Shown piece by piece: positions 1 to 12,000 of a DNA stretch of 64,000 nt. The position numbers were made by a program, and so were the translations under genes. This stretch comes from Chrysopilus asiliformis (lineage: Eukaryota > Arthropoda > Insecta > Diptera > Rhagionidae), in the NCBI GenBank assembly GCA_964034945.1, contig OZ035961.1, positions 3,330,001 to 3,394,000 of the forward strand. The letters run 5' to 3'. Under the pieces are notes generated by a model that worked only from the letters and a program-made list of their open reading frames with translations, was not told where the DNA came from and searched no databases. How positions within the stretch are numbered: the first letter of the stretch is position 1; every line of letters begins with the position of its first letter.

Positions 1-1
1 C

Positions 2-313
2 TCTGCGACAAATGGCGAGAAGAAGACCACCAGCCCTAGTCGTATGATCAAACATGATGTTTCCAGAGACGAAAAGATAACGGTTAAATGTCCCACAGAA
101 AAAGAATTCCAACAGTACTTGATCGCCAATAAACTTACAGATCCAGTCAAGAAAATCAATATACAACCGGCATTCGAAGAGCCAGTGTCAGCGGCAATTC
201 AAGAATATGCATCGATGCCAAGTAATAAAAGGATAACCCTTTTGCAGCGAATGGCTGAGAATAAAACAAAGAAAATGCAACAAAGTCTACTTAAATCTGC
301 CTTAGAAAATTAA
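2..313 (+). CDS. 3' terminal exon of an unidentified gene (partial)
   Basis: The reading frame is open from position 2 to a TAA at 311-313 and gives about 103 residues. The fragment is hydrophilic and lysine/glutamate-rich, with probably helical stretches near its C-terminus (around KRITLLQRMAENKTKKMQQ). No start codon needs to lie in the window: the frame runs off the left edge, so this is the last exon or part of it. A candidate AATAAA poly(A) signal lies at 613-618, about 300 bases after the stop. It converges on the - strand gene at 2025-2524. I do not recognise the family, and no domain or signal sequence is visible. Confidence 0.6.
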   Translation, partial: SATNGEKKTTSPSRMIKHDVSRDEKITVKCPTEKEFQQYLIANKLTDPVKKINIQPAFEEPVSAAIQEYASMPSNKRITLLQRMAENKTKKMQQSLLKSALEN

Positions 314-861
314 TTCTTAACAAATGAGACACACACAAACCTAAAAATATATGATATACATAATATTTAATTATAGTAACTCAACATATATAAATTGATC
401 GCCTTAGTTCTTATCAATGGAAGGAAATACCCAAAACAAAATTATTTTAATAACTTCAAATTCCAATTTTTTTAGTCTTCCTTCTCATTGATAAAATATC
501 AAATATTGAATTTCTTTGACTGCGTTTAGTTGTAACTTTCCACTATTTTCATGAAGTCCCTTTTGCTACCTTGAAGTAATTACTTATTTTATTTAATGCG
601 ATCCGTTTTTGTAATAAAACATGTTTGAAAAAATCGCATAGTGTTGAATTGAAATGAGTATCACTTCTTATCGTCATTTGCATATTAATAAATGGATAAA
701 CAAAATAAAAAAAAAATATGTAACAGAAATCATTTTCTAAATATATATTATGAATTATAGATGTAAATCAGTTTATTTAACGTTTTATTAATTAAAAAAA
801 AACTCCATACTATATACAAACTGAATTTTTATTTTGAACGAAAATTATTGATTTTTTTTCT
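314..861. other. 3' flank, no gene seen
   Basis: AT-rich sequence. It probably holds the 3' UTR of the preceding + strand gene up to the AATAAA at 613-618; nothing else is evident. Confidence 0.5.
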
Positions 862-1279
862 CTGTCACATCGCGTCTTGATTTGGGATTTTTCATCGCAG
901 AGATTTTTGATTGACCAATCAGAGCTCGAGTTGACGGCGATAAAAAATCCCAGAGATAAATTACAAGAAATCTTGCAATTGCAAAATTCTTCCGACAAGT
1001 AGTTGCGAAAATTACTAATTTTTACAAACAATACGATACAAAAAGCTTTGGAAGAGAATATATAACATTAAGAGGTTTTTCTTTTCGTCTGTTATTCTGT
1101 TTCAGCCTTTTCAACTTAACGTATTGCATTAATTGCGAGAGCGGCGACTATGTGTTTTCCTTTCATCGCCATTTTGAGTACTAAAATTTCAAGAGATTTT
1201 CGGCCCAGCTGTCAAAAAAATCTCATCGCGGTGAGATATTTCTTGGGATGAAAAATTGTTAATCAAGACGCGGTGTCAG
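862..1279. mobile_element. MITE-like element with imperfect terminal inverted repeats
   Basis: The left end (CTGTCACATCGCGTCTTGAT) and the reverse complement of the right end (CTGACACCGCGTCTTGATT) match apart from a short indel and a substitution. A second matching block (TTTTTCATC) lies further in on both arms. The 418-bp interior has no transposase reading frame, so this is a non-autonomous DNA transposon remnant. No clear target-site duplication is visible and I cannot name the superfamily. Confidence 0.6.
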
Positions 1280-1307
1280 TTTCATAGAATAATATCTATT
1301 ATATAAT

Positions 1308-1560
1308 AGGCTGGTTTGCCCATATGTCTGCCTGTCTGTCTGTCTGTTCGCTCAAAACTCGGGAACCACTGAACCAACTTGGAGCTTACTAACATCAAGG
1401 CGCAAATTTTAAATAACGGGTCCTCCTATAGTTCATAGCGAAGCCCCTAGTTCACGGAGTAAAGTGTCAGACGTGCCTAAAAGTTTCAAAATTATCAGCG
1501 AAACTAGGAAGTAACGGTTTTTGGGAGTAAATACCTTTGTTGAGTGTCAAGTATTGTAAG
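1308..1560 (+). mobile_element. Fragment of a GTCT-microsatellite-bearing repeat (Helitron-like family)
   Basis: A short run of GTCT/GTCC units (about 1325-1346) is followed by text of the type 'ctcaaaactcgggaaccactgaacc'. The layout is like the copies at 29510-29833 and 10887-11250: microsatellite, then CTGAACC-type motif, then diverged sequence. It is strongly diverged and its ends are not defined. Confidence 0.4.
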
Positions 1561-2024
1561 CTTATAATGACATTCCAAAAATAATTGTGATTACGGTTCG
1601 TTTTCTTATATTTTCGACCTTCAAATTTTCAGCCTCCCAAAAAAGATCCTTAATTTTCTATCCTCGTAAGATTTAATAAAATTTAGTTTTACGGGCAAAA
1701 TTTGCGACGACTATATCATTCAAACTTCACGCCAATATTTTTCTTTTTTAAAACTTCACGCCAATACCCCTCCTCCCCTAGTCATGTTTTTGTGATTTCA
1801 TGAAAATTAGTTATTTATGTTGATATATTTATTTGTTAAATATTTTAAGATTAGAAAAATCTTAGGGTCACAAGACATCACATGACAAATTTTTTAAAAT
1901 TATATTTTGATTGTATTCATATTTCACTTTCGTAATTTTCAACTAAAAAAAACAAAAGCAACTTCAACTGGTGCTCAAAATGTTTTATTTCTACGCGTTC
2001 TTTATATGATACTTCTATAAGGAA
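1561..2024. other. Intergenic, nothing recognised
   Basis: AT-rich sequence without a coding frame. TTTATT at 1984-1989 reads AATAAA on the - strand and is a plausible poly(A) signal for the gene at 2025-2524. Confidence 0.4.
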
Positions 2025-2524
2025 TTATTTATCTTTTTTTATGTTTTCCGGGACAGCTTCGTCAGGATTTTCAATATTCGGTTGGTCTTCACTGTCAATA
2101 CATTGAGTCAAATCGTATTTATCCGACAATTTCTGATAGATTTGTTGATGGTTCTTTTGTAAATATCCAGGGAACCAAAAAACAGCTTGTATCAACCTAA
2201 AAAAAAATTGTATCAACCTTTAATTTAAACAATGAACAAGATAAACTGAAATTCACTGAAAACTTTGTGTATATATTTACTTAATTAAAACATATCCTGC
2301 AAAAGCCAGCGCCAGACTAAAAGAAAATTAATAATATAGTCGACAAGTATATTAGAAACTCTTTTTTAAATAAATAAAAATTACAAACACTTTATTACAA
2401 AATATCAAGCATTGTTGGTAAAATGTAAATGTTTGCAAAAACAATTATATAATCTTAACAATTACCATGTGCATGAAGACTGCAGCATGGTTACGTAGTC
2501 AACCAGCACTTGTTGATGCTTCAT
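2025..2524 (-). CDS. Small single-pass membrane protein, 88 aa, unidentified
   Basis: Three exons join in phase: 2466-2524 (ATG at 2524, 19 codons + 2 nt), 2281-2316 (36 nt) and 2025-2196 (stop 2025-2027). Donors are GTAATT and GTAAAT; acceptors are TTTTCTTTTAG and a T-run ending in TTAG. The total is 267 nt. The product has a short N-terminus, one hydrophobic segment at about residues 20-42 (CLALAFAGYVLIKLIQAVFW), then an acidic, polar tail rich in Glu, Asp, Asn and Pro ending KKDK. The C-terminal KKDK resembles dilysine ER-retrieval signals, but its lysine spacing should be checked before drawing on that. I do not recognise the family. The perfect phase match across a 36-nt micro-exon supports a real gene. 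It lies just downstream of AAR2 on the same strand. Confidence 0.7.
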
Positions 2525-3118
2525 TTTCTTAATATTTTCTGCAAATCTCCGCAGTATCCTTGAGCGTAAAATTAAGAAATCCTAATTATTCCTCTTTGAA
2601 AGGATTTGTTTGTGATTTGTCCAGTAACTTGGTTACAGAAATGTGAACACATATGTCATAAAATCAATATTTTTTACAACATCATTCATCTGCTGTCTGT
2701 AACTTGTAATTATTGTGTGTCTTACATGACATTGAATTAATATGTTGTCCCTTAGCGTTCACTTGGTGAGACAGGTATTTTTTGAATTTGTATCACGTAT
2801 GTGGAAAGTTTCGATAGTAAAAATACAAGGTTTAGGTAAGATTTAACATTTATTATATTAATTCGGCCTCTCCTTTTTGGATTTTTAGATCTGAAAAATA
2901 TCTTGCAATGAATTCAGACTCCTAATTATTGGGGAATTTTTTTTATATGTAAAGGCATTCAAACATATATTGATTGGGCTGTAATTTAATCAACACTTTG
3001 GTATTTGAGTTTGCAATTTTTAAAATAAAAAAAATTTGTTGTTCTAAACCAGTCTAAGCTCTGAAATAAGTATAATAGAATTAAAAGTCCTTAAGATAAA
3101 TTTCTAAACAATTTTTAT
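2525..3118. other. Intergenic between the small membrane-protein gene and AAR2
   Basis: About 590 bases hold the downstream flank of AAR2 and the presumptive 5' flank of the 88-aa gene. No ORF or repeat was recognised. Confidence 0.4.
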
Positions 3119-4287
3119 TCAAGTTTCAACAATAACAGGCTGATCTTCTGGATCCTCATCGAGTAAATTATCAAAAGTCCACTTCATGCTTTTCGTCAAT
3201 GACCTTGAAATTCGATCAGCGCAGACATTCAAACCGCCTAGAGTGCAATTCAGTAACAAATTTCGAACATCTTTGAAAACAGTGTTCCTCTCGGTTGGCT
3301 CCATCAATTCTTGGGGCAGTTCAGGGAGTTGATACTGTAGGACTTCAAGATATTTCATGTAAAAAAGCCTATTTTGTGGGACAGCAGTCTCGGAATTGCC
3401 GAGAATATTGAGGATCTTCCGCCAATGCGAAAGGCCTTCCAAATAACATCCGGGTTGAAACATCACGAACGACAATTGAATTTCCTCCAACAATATTTCG
3501 AACGATTCAAATAAGTTAAAGAGCTGTTGAACAGCAGATAAGCAATCTATGTGATGTTTCGAGATTTCCGCTGGAGGTATATCCTTTGGGATACGATCTG
3601 GAAGCTTGGTCAATCTGGGAGCGGTGCCTTCGATTGGCTGCAGATTGGGCAACATTTCGCTCTCGTCGCAAGGCTTTCTGAAGTGAACATTCTGCTGGCT
3701 GGTCGCACTTCCTCGCGGTCTATCGGCATCAGAACAAGATAGTAGCATAACATCGTTCCGGATAACACCACAGTCAGGATTCAGTTTCTTGACTGTTTCC
3801 TCTGAAATCGTGCTCGTTAAATTCCTCCACTGTTTATAGCTTCGATAGTCGTACGCAGCTAAAAACTTGTCCAAATCTCGCATATTGTCTTTGATTCTCT
3901 GTATTTCGAGTTCCGGTTCTTTGACTTGTCTCTTTCGAAGCTCTTCGTGATCTCTGTCCCACTCCCTTACTAAAACCTCTTGCGGTTGGAAGTAGTGGAC
4001 AAATCCAACTCTAGGGGCTGAGTCTCCGTACGGCCCTTGTGAGGCACAGTAAATGTAGTGTGGACCCGGTGGTATCATTTTAACGCCCCTTTAAAAAAAA
4101 CAAACGTTGGCTAAATATGTACGGATAGTTCGTTTATTAAAAACTAATACCTGAAGCGTTCGCCAATCGTATAGCTACACAAATCAATGCCGAATTCCGT
4201 TCCAATGGGGACTCCTGCAATTATCAAAAACGCGCCTTCATCAAATAATCGCTTAGCGAGTTCTGGTGGCATTTCCATTGAGTCCAT
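3119..4287 (-). CDS. AAR2: AAR2 splicing factor homolog (U5 snRNP assembly)
   Basis: Two exons: 4151-4287 (ATG at 4287; 45 codons + 2 nt) and 3119-4088, with a GTATTA donor and a TTAAAG acceptor, giving 368 aa, close to the roughly 380 aa of animal AAR2. AAR2 is a cytoplasmic/nuclear factor that binds Prp8 in a U5 snRNP precursor and blocks premature Brr2 binding. The family signature spans the splice junction: GTEFGIDLCSYTIGERFRG, then VKMIPPGPHYIYCASQGPYG in the N-terminal domain, and GPYGDSAPRVGFVHYF after it. The C-terminal helical domain (from about residue 200) contains the ELQ/LxFVMFQ-type helices expected of the family. An AATAAA overlaps the TGA stop (3114-3119), so a very short 3' UTR is possible. 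Identification is by recognised family motifs. Confidence 0.93.
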
Positions 4288-6022
4288 ATTTTAGATTTTA
4301 TAATAAATGTTGATCAATTCCCTGAAGCCAAATCGTAAAACTTTAGTTGAAGTGTCGCAAAAACCTTATTTTGATGTTCTCAAAGAAATATTTATTAGGT
4401 TCACCTTTTCTAAATATAGGACAAGCTCTGAAGATTTTAAATCAATAAAGGAAAATCATTTTACCTTATTAATTAAATTTTTATTAATTTATTTGCACAA
4501 CAAAAATTCCCTTCCTCAATGTTTGGATTTCATTTTGACAGTAAACACGCTAGCGACTGCAACGCCAATGATTCAAATGAATGCCACCGAATTTGCACAT
4601 AAAAAACCGAAATATCTTTTAAAAAAATTGTGTGTTTCAAAAAAACATATTTTCTGAATCTTAAACTCATAATTACGTTTTTATCTATAACCTGTATTTC
4701 ATAAAATACCGTTGCCGAAATAAATTAAACGTAAAATTATTGATCTCCTTACTGATACTAGCGCCAGTCTTTATGATTTCTGCCGGTTGATTTTCATTAA
4801 ACAATAATTGGTAATTAGCATATTTCGAGAATATAACTTTGAAAATAAAAAATGGTAATGTTTTCCCGTTAAAACCCTTGGAAATGCATAGATTAAGTAA
4901 TCTAAAAATAAGATCATAACATTCCTACATTATTATGAAATATAATAATCGATAATCAGCCCAATTTAAAATTTTCGTTTAAAAATTTTCCGAATTCTGC
5001 ATACTTTTAATATCATTTACCAAGTTTTAGAACTTCCAGTTCAAGCGTTTTACAATATTATTATTATTATTAAAAATTTACGTAATATTATGCCGATTTT
5101 CTACTTCAAAGATTTGAACTACAACAATTTCACAAATTCCGATTACAAAAGATTATTTAATTTCGACATTTTTTGAATATGTTTTAATCTGTATGAAATG
5201 AAACATCGTCAGAATGTTTAAATTATGAAAACCACTAAATAACCGTTGCATTAAAGTACTATAAATAAAACAACTCAATTTATTTATAATGATTTTTATT
5301 AACAAACACTTTATGATCTGATAAACTCCGTAAAGATGTGTGTGGAAACTAAATTTTTTAAACAAAATAACTTTCTATGGCCAGTGAAATATAAATTTGA
5401 ACTAGCCATTAAAAACATAATTAATGAAGTGAGATATTTGCCTAATTATTTATTGTAAAGTTTTCTTTAAAGCTTATTATATATGTATGTATATATGGTT
5501 TTAATAATTTTATTTATAATCCATTTCTGTTCTTCTTTCTTTTATTATTAATAATTTTTATATATATATAGTTTTTATTGCACCTATCCGTGCGTCGTAT
5601 TTTCAGTTAGTATCACTACATTTACAATTTTAAATTGCAATATCTTTTCTCTATTTAATTCACTTTTCTTTCACTATTCTGCTATAAATATATTTTATTT
5701 ACATAAATAAGCATTATTAGGTGATAGTTTTTTTTAGCGTCTAATATTGTTCCTCTGAGAGATCTTTTATTGTTACTATTATCTTTAAATATTATATTTT
5801 TGCCGTTGAACATTCATTTTCTCATTTTATTTTAATTTCAAATTAGTTTAGAATGTTTTTGTTGGAAAATTACAGCTATTTGTGTATATCCTCAATCAAA
5901 TTAATCAAAGAATTTTTATTATTTTTGTTTTTACACATATGAGACTTTTATGTTATTTCATCTACCTGAATATTTACTGTGTATATTCGACTAGCTTTAG
6001 TTACATTGAGAATTTTAAAATT
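4288..6022. other. Intergenic between AAR2 and the 35-kb gene
   Basis: Very AT-rich, with short TATA runs (about 5560-5572). It should contain the AAR2 promoter near 4290. TTTATT at 5915-5920 (AATAAA on the - strand) is a plausible poly(A) signal for the gene ending at 6023. An open frame at 4307-4657 on the + strand has no protein-like character. Confidence 0.4.
5915..5920 (-). terminator. Candidate poly(A) signal of the 35-kb gene
   Basis: TTTATT on the + strand is AATAAA on the - strand, about 105 nt beyond the TAA at 6023-6025. Other AT-rich hexamers exist nearby, so this is only a candidate. Confidence 0.35.
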
Positions 6023-9000
6023 TTAATTCTTCATCGGCTTTAGAATATGCTGTGGAATCTCGTGGAAAGAGTTTCCGAGACCAGCTCGGGCAACAGACGC
6101 TAAGTCAGGATGATCAGCAATGGTATCTGAAAGTGCAGCAAGCAACACGTCTGAAAAAGATTGAAACAATCATTAAAAATTTATTAACGCAATCATTAAA
6201 ACTGTCTTAGTTCTAACTTCTAACCTACCAAAACCAGAACGGCAAACCAAAGGTTTTTTGAGTGTGATTCGATTTTGGTTGAAGGGTGAATTGGATTTCT
6301 GGTTTTGGTTCCTCAAATTTCAAAATTCGGTTTTTAAAACACGTTAAAATGGATTCAGGTAGAATGAGAACATGTAAATGCAAGAATACACTGTATAAGA
6401 GTGTTTTTTAAGAAAAAAAATTGTGAAATAAATAGACACGACTTTCGTTTTATACCAAATTAAATTTAGGTTTTGCCAAATAATTATAAATGACAGAATC
6501 CTGTTACAATATGCCAAAGTTATCCTTGTCAATCGATAAAAAATATACCCATGAGAATTTAATTCTTTTCTGATATCGGTTTTTCATGTTTATTTATTTA
6601 CAGAGGAAATGCTGATTTAAAAAAAAACCTACTGTACCAACCAGCAGAACTTCCTCGAAATGAGTCACAAAGGGATTTGCAGTCTTCATCTCCTTTACGA
6701 TAACAAAATGCTGGTTTTCAACGAGGATTTAACGGGGAGAATATCGTCAGATAAAAAAATTTGGAATTGTTAACAAATAACAACATAAACAAAATCAAAA
6801 TTCCTAAAGATCAAATATTTGCATTCGTAGAATTCGGTCAATTATTTTCTGTCATATTTTCTATAATGTATTTGTCTTGAAATATTGTACTTTTAAGGAG
6901 ATTATAACTTTTTGAAAAAAATACCACAACATCAATGAAGATAAAATTTTAATAGATTCGTGATGTTTATAGATTCACATTGTTGAGGTGGTATCGTTTT
7001 ACTCCCAAAAACCATAAGTAACCATAAAATCTAAACTTTTAGCACTGCCTATTTCCGGATACGAATGTTTCTTTCCGTTCCGGTCAAACCATTTTCCATT
7101 AGGCCGTTTCCTCTTTCGAGGCGAGGGAAATTGCTGTGTCTTGAATTTGAAGTGAATTTCTATGACCCACAGCACAAACAAAATACGTTTCTGTATCGAT
7201 TCCCTAAATGGAATCTTTAAATATTTAACGTCAGTATTAGACATTCTTGCCCAGGTTCAAATTCTGAAAACAAAGTATAAAAATGTTGCAAAAACTTTTC
7301 ACAAGAGTTTCAAATAAGAAAGTTTTCTGAAATTTCAAAAACGTGACTTCATAGAATATTTTGATTTTCTGTAAAGTTTGTTCTGTTGGAGACGTATTCT
7401 ATATATAAAATCAGGTAATAGTAGGTTGACTATATTTTCTTATGTCTATCCGGTACAAGATGAATAACAAATTTTAAAGAGAACAGAAAACTTAATTTGG
7501 ACGAAAACTGAGGAAAATCAATTAATAAATGTGCGCCGCAGTGGAAATTTTTTAAACAGATTATTTAAATCAAGAAACACAGGCCCAAGCGGATATTATT
7601 TTCACGCTTGTTCTGTTTAATAATTAATCGCAACGGATATTGTAGAAATACCAAAAAAGAAGCCAAATCTTTTGAGATAATGGCCTTTTTGTGGGAAATT
7701 ATGTCACATCAAAAATAATATCTCATACTAATTCCATAATTTCTAAAATAATTTATTATAATCAATCTTTGATACACTTAACCAAAATTTATTGATTAAT
7801 AAACAAAATACACTCAGAAAAATGTCCAGGTCAACTTTTTGTCAGGTTAACTCTGACCTTACAGAGGTGTCTGTAAGCCAGCTAGCGGTCAGAGTTAACC
7901 TATCTAAGGTCAACTCGTGCAGCTCCCAATGCCCTACTTCACCTGCTGGTGGCTTAATTTCAGAATTTCTCCGACCACAGGTCAACTCAGTTTTACTTGC
8001 CCACAAGCAGGCGAACGCGCGTCTGCCCGAGGCCAATTACGCCGTATGTAGGTCGTCGAGTTAGCCTCCATTTTTCTGAATGTATATTTTTGCTTTTTGT
8101 AGTAGTAATACAAGAAGCCGTTTTCGAGATATCTTGAATTTAGAGACAACGTCAATCAGAAACCAATTTCATCACTATCCCAATTTTTTAAATTCAAGAG
8201 CCCTGAAAAATATCATATTCTTGTTAATAAGAGTCGAAAATTTCTAAATACAATTAGGAATTGCTTTCCTGAACCCATTTCATCTGTAATTTTCCATTGA
8301 AATATGCAAATTACATTCTAATGGCAGGTAAGTGAAGGTCATGTAAAATGTTTCCATGAAAAAATCAAAACCCTGTGGGTGTTAAGTGCTAAACTGCAAT
8401 CATAAAATGATTTTATGATGATGATATTACCTAAGACTTTCTTCTGTAGGGCGGGTGATATCCTGCCATGAGATCCTTCAGACTCTAAGAAGCCAGTGAG
8501 TCGCTGGAGGGCATGTTGAGCCTGTTCCGATCCATGTGTCAGAGATTGCGAGAACATTACCTATAGACCAGTTAAATAAATGATGAGGCGTCAGATTGAA
8601 ACTCAACAAAACTCACAAGGACTACAAATTGGCATACTGGAAGAGCAAGGAATATTATAGAAATGTAACAAGGATTTTGTATGGAATCTGGCGGGTAGGA
8701 AGAATGAGGTGAATTTCAAAGTATTTAGATCGGGGACTATAAGGACACCACTGCTTACCTTTGCCAATTGGTAAATGACTTCCTCTAGGGAATATTCAGC
8801 GTAAAGAAAATCAGCTAAGCGCATCCTTCCAGCCATTTCATCGTAATCGATATTGTTCTCTGTTTTATGCGTGCAAAGAGAAATAAATAATAGAACACAA
8901 AGAAAGTCCAATGCGACCAAATGGGGGATGAAACGTAAAGAGAGTTTTCAAAAGAAATCAAAGCTTTTAAGTCACAGATTAACGAGAATATTCTCGTCAT

Positions 9001-12000
9001 TTAGGTATGTATCTAAAACTGGGTGAGTTTTTATAGAATTCTATTGGCCCGATTGATTGATCTTCGATCCATGAAATTTATAGTCGGATAGCTTAATTTG
9101 CGTTTAGCCCCAACAGTAATACCTTTATTTCCGTCATTGCTAATTTCCTGTAGCCGAAATAGGGAAGGGAGCCTCTCTAGAGCTCTCTGTACGGCTGGAG
9201 AAATCGTTCCACTCGCCATTGAAATTTCTGGATCAAATCCTTTACGCTTAAAGGCGGCTCCTGTTGTCGCTGTGGGCGGGGGTGGAGTTGACTCCTGGAT
9301 TGGCTCCTGGAATTTTAGTTGTTTCAATTTAAATAAATTTAATAGCCTTACATAGCTTGAATTATTTGTTGTTCAATTTTCTTACTACGTGATGAAATGA
9401 TGAGCTTTTCATGTGATCTGGGAATATTCGATTCGCATAGGAGTTCTGTAGATACTCAATTCCCAGACGAATATCCCTCAAAAATTTAATAGCATTTTCA
9501 CGTGTCATCTGAAACGAGAAAAAGCGTAAATTAGTTTGAATTTAGAATTTAATTTTGAAGCTTTTAATACGTAGATAATCGCGGGAAGCACTAAAAATCT
9601 CGGAAACGGTAAAGCATGCCTGTCCATTAAATACGTCACGATAATTTTAGGATTTTCCGACCTTCGCTCCTCCTCCTCGCTGCTTGCCAAGATTTTTGGT
9701 ATGGGTTTTAATACCGCCGTCGAGGTACCGCAGACCTCTCTCCCTTAAATGTGTGACGTATTGCATGGAAAGTCTTTTATAACCATTTTATAATATCAGT
9801 AAATCCTTTTTCTTCTATACGCGAATGACGCGATCCACTGGATTTTTTCATGGCTCTTTTAAAAAGTTTTATTCCCTTCTTTAACAACATAACAAAATGG
9901 TTGCAACTAGAAAACATTGTTTTTTTTAAAAAAAAAAGCAACATCCGATTCTGATAAAGAGATTTTTCTTTAATGAATGAATAACATCAAAAACTCCCAT
10001 TTTTGAATTTTTCCTGTCACTTCACTTGCTAAGGACATCAAGTAATTTTGTCTTAATTTAATTTTTCCAGATATAATGAGCATAAATACAAACATTTCTC
10101 GAAGGGGTAGAGGAAACGAGGAGAGGAATCAACCCTAAACAAACAGTAATGAAAATAAACTCTTTAAGGGAGATATCTAAAAAGAAACAACTTTTCTATT
10201 CATATAACCTTCGTTAGAACAGAACAGAACTGGTATATAAATCCAGTGCCACGTAATACAATCTGTGAAATTTTCCATCAAACGATTCTTAAATAGAACC
10301 AAATTAAATTTAATTACCTGTTGATGCCCTAAATTTCGTTGGAAATGCTCTCAAAGTTAAATATTCGTTAAGCCAGAGATAAACCATTCAAACATGAAAC
10401 ATGGAAAGGATAACTTTTGAAATTATGGTTCGCTTTTAATCTACGCATAACAGCGCTTCACAATGGATTTTATGCAAAGTAATTAAAGCGATAAACCAAT
10501 TTTTAAAGAAATAAACATCATTCGCGGTAAAACCGCACGTCCAATTTTGATGATTTTTTTCAATATGATGTTAGTTGTTTATTTTATGAAACCTCATGTT
10601 TTATACACTCAGAAAAATGGAGGCTAACTCGACGACCTACATACGGCGTAATTGGCCTCGGGCAGGCGCGCGTTCGCCTGCATGTGGGCAAGTAAAACTG
10701 AGTTGGCCTGTGGTCGGAGAAATTCTGAAATTAAGCCACCAGCAGGTGAAGTAGGGCATTGGAAGCTGCACGAGTTGACCTTAGATAGGTTAACTCTGAC
10801 CGCTAGCTGGCTTACAGACACCTCTGTAAGGTCAGAGTTAACCTGACAAAAAGTTGACCTGGACATTTTTCTGAGTGTACACAGTACTAGGGGCCGCGCA
10901 CCCCCCTCCCACAGGTCGGCCTCCATGTCCACGTCGGCCTTCAACCTTTTGTGGTTTAGTTATCATGGGCTGGACCCCCGACGAACATCTATGCCAAATT
11001 TCAGGCCAATCGGTTCAGTAGTTTCCCCGCGAAAGAGTAACATAGCGCAAAAACTAAGTTTCGAAATTACTTTATCCCCTCCCCTTACTCCCCCCACCTC
11101 TCGCGCTACTTTTTCGTATACCTATGTTGGAACCAGAACTACCACAGACACTCATGCCAAATTTCAAATCAATCGGTTCAGCAATTTTTGCGTGAAAGAG
11201 GAACAGACAGACAGCCAGACACCAACTCATTTTTATATATTAGTATGATTTGACGAATTGTTTCACTCTTTCATATATTTTTGAATATTTTGGGAAAAGA
11301 TGTGAAAATTTTCTGTTGATACGATATTAAAAGCTAATGGTAAAAATATTTTTTGATGCTTTCATTTTGATCAAAAATTAATTCGTATACTCTACATTCT
11401 GGGAGCAAATTCTCCAGTTTGTAAAGGGTGGTTAAATTTTAAGGGCCGATGTTGAATGTGAACCACACCTAAACGTCAAGTTTTTTTCTGCATTTCATTT
11501 GACATTTCTCAATTTCAGACTAACTCAATTTGAACCATGGAAAGATACACAATCGAGCAACGCGTTAAAGTTATTCAGGCTTGTTATGAAAATGTGCCTC
11601 ATCACTGAAGATGATTTTCTTCGAAAATTGATCATCCACTGTTGCCATTTCTTGCCACCATTCTGACCATTGACGACGCTTGAAATGGTCAAGAGGCTTT
11701 AGTTCTTGAGTCAATTGCACCTTGTAAGCGTGTAAATGCAAGTCTTTATGCATAATGTTCATCAACGACGAGCGTGGGAGGTGCAATTGTTGGGCACGAC
11801 GACGAGTTGAGTTTGAACGCCCATTTTCATAATAAGCCTGAATAACTTTAACGCGTTGCTCGATTGTGTATCTTTCCATGGTTCAAATTGAGTTAGTCTG
11901 AAATTGAGAAATGTCAAATGAAATGCAGAACAAAACTTGACGTTTAGGTGTGGTTCACATTCAACATCGGCCCTTAAAATTTAACCACCCTTTATGAAAT

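Larger units (their letters stand above)
6151..8430 (-). other. Last intron of the 35-kb gene
   Basis: It contains a diverged AACCAGAAC/GGTTTTTTGAGTGTG repeat at about 6230-6320 (related to one near 32930-32990), a copy of the GCGCCGCAG-type repeat at 7495-7705, and a complete MITE at 7811-8082. The open frame at 6999-7244 (-) is not needed for the gene model and is probably chance. Confidence 0.5.

Noticed and set aside
4307..4657. 116-codon + strand frame next to the AAR2 start
   Set aside because: AT-driven composition, no motif, overlaps the expected AAR2 promoter.
6999..7244. 81-codon - strand frame considered as an extra exon of the 35-kb gene
   Set aside because: The flanking exons at 8431 and 6150 already join in phase, and the frame lacks convincing splice sites.
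7792..8064. Open frames on both strands with near-identical partners at 10.6-10.9 kb
   Set aside because: They lie inside MITE copies; the similarity comes from the transposon, not from a protein family.
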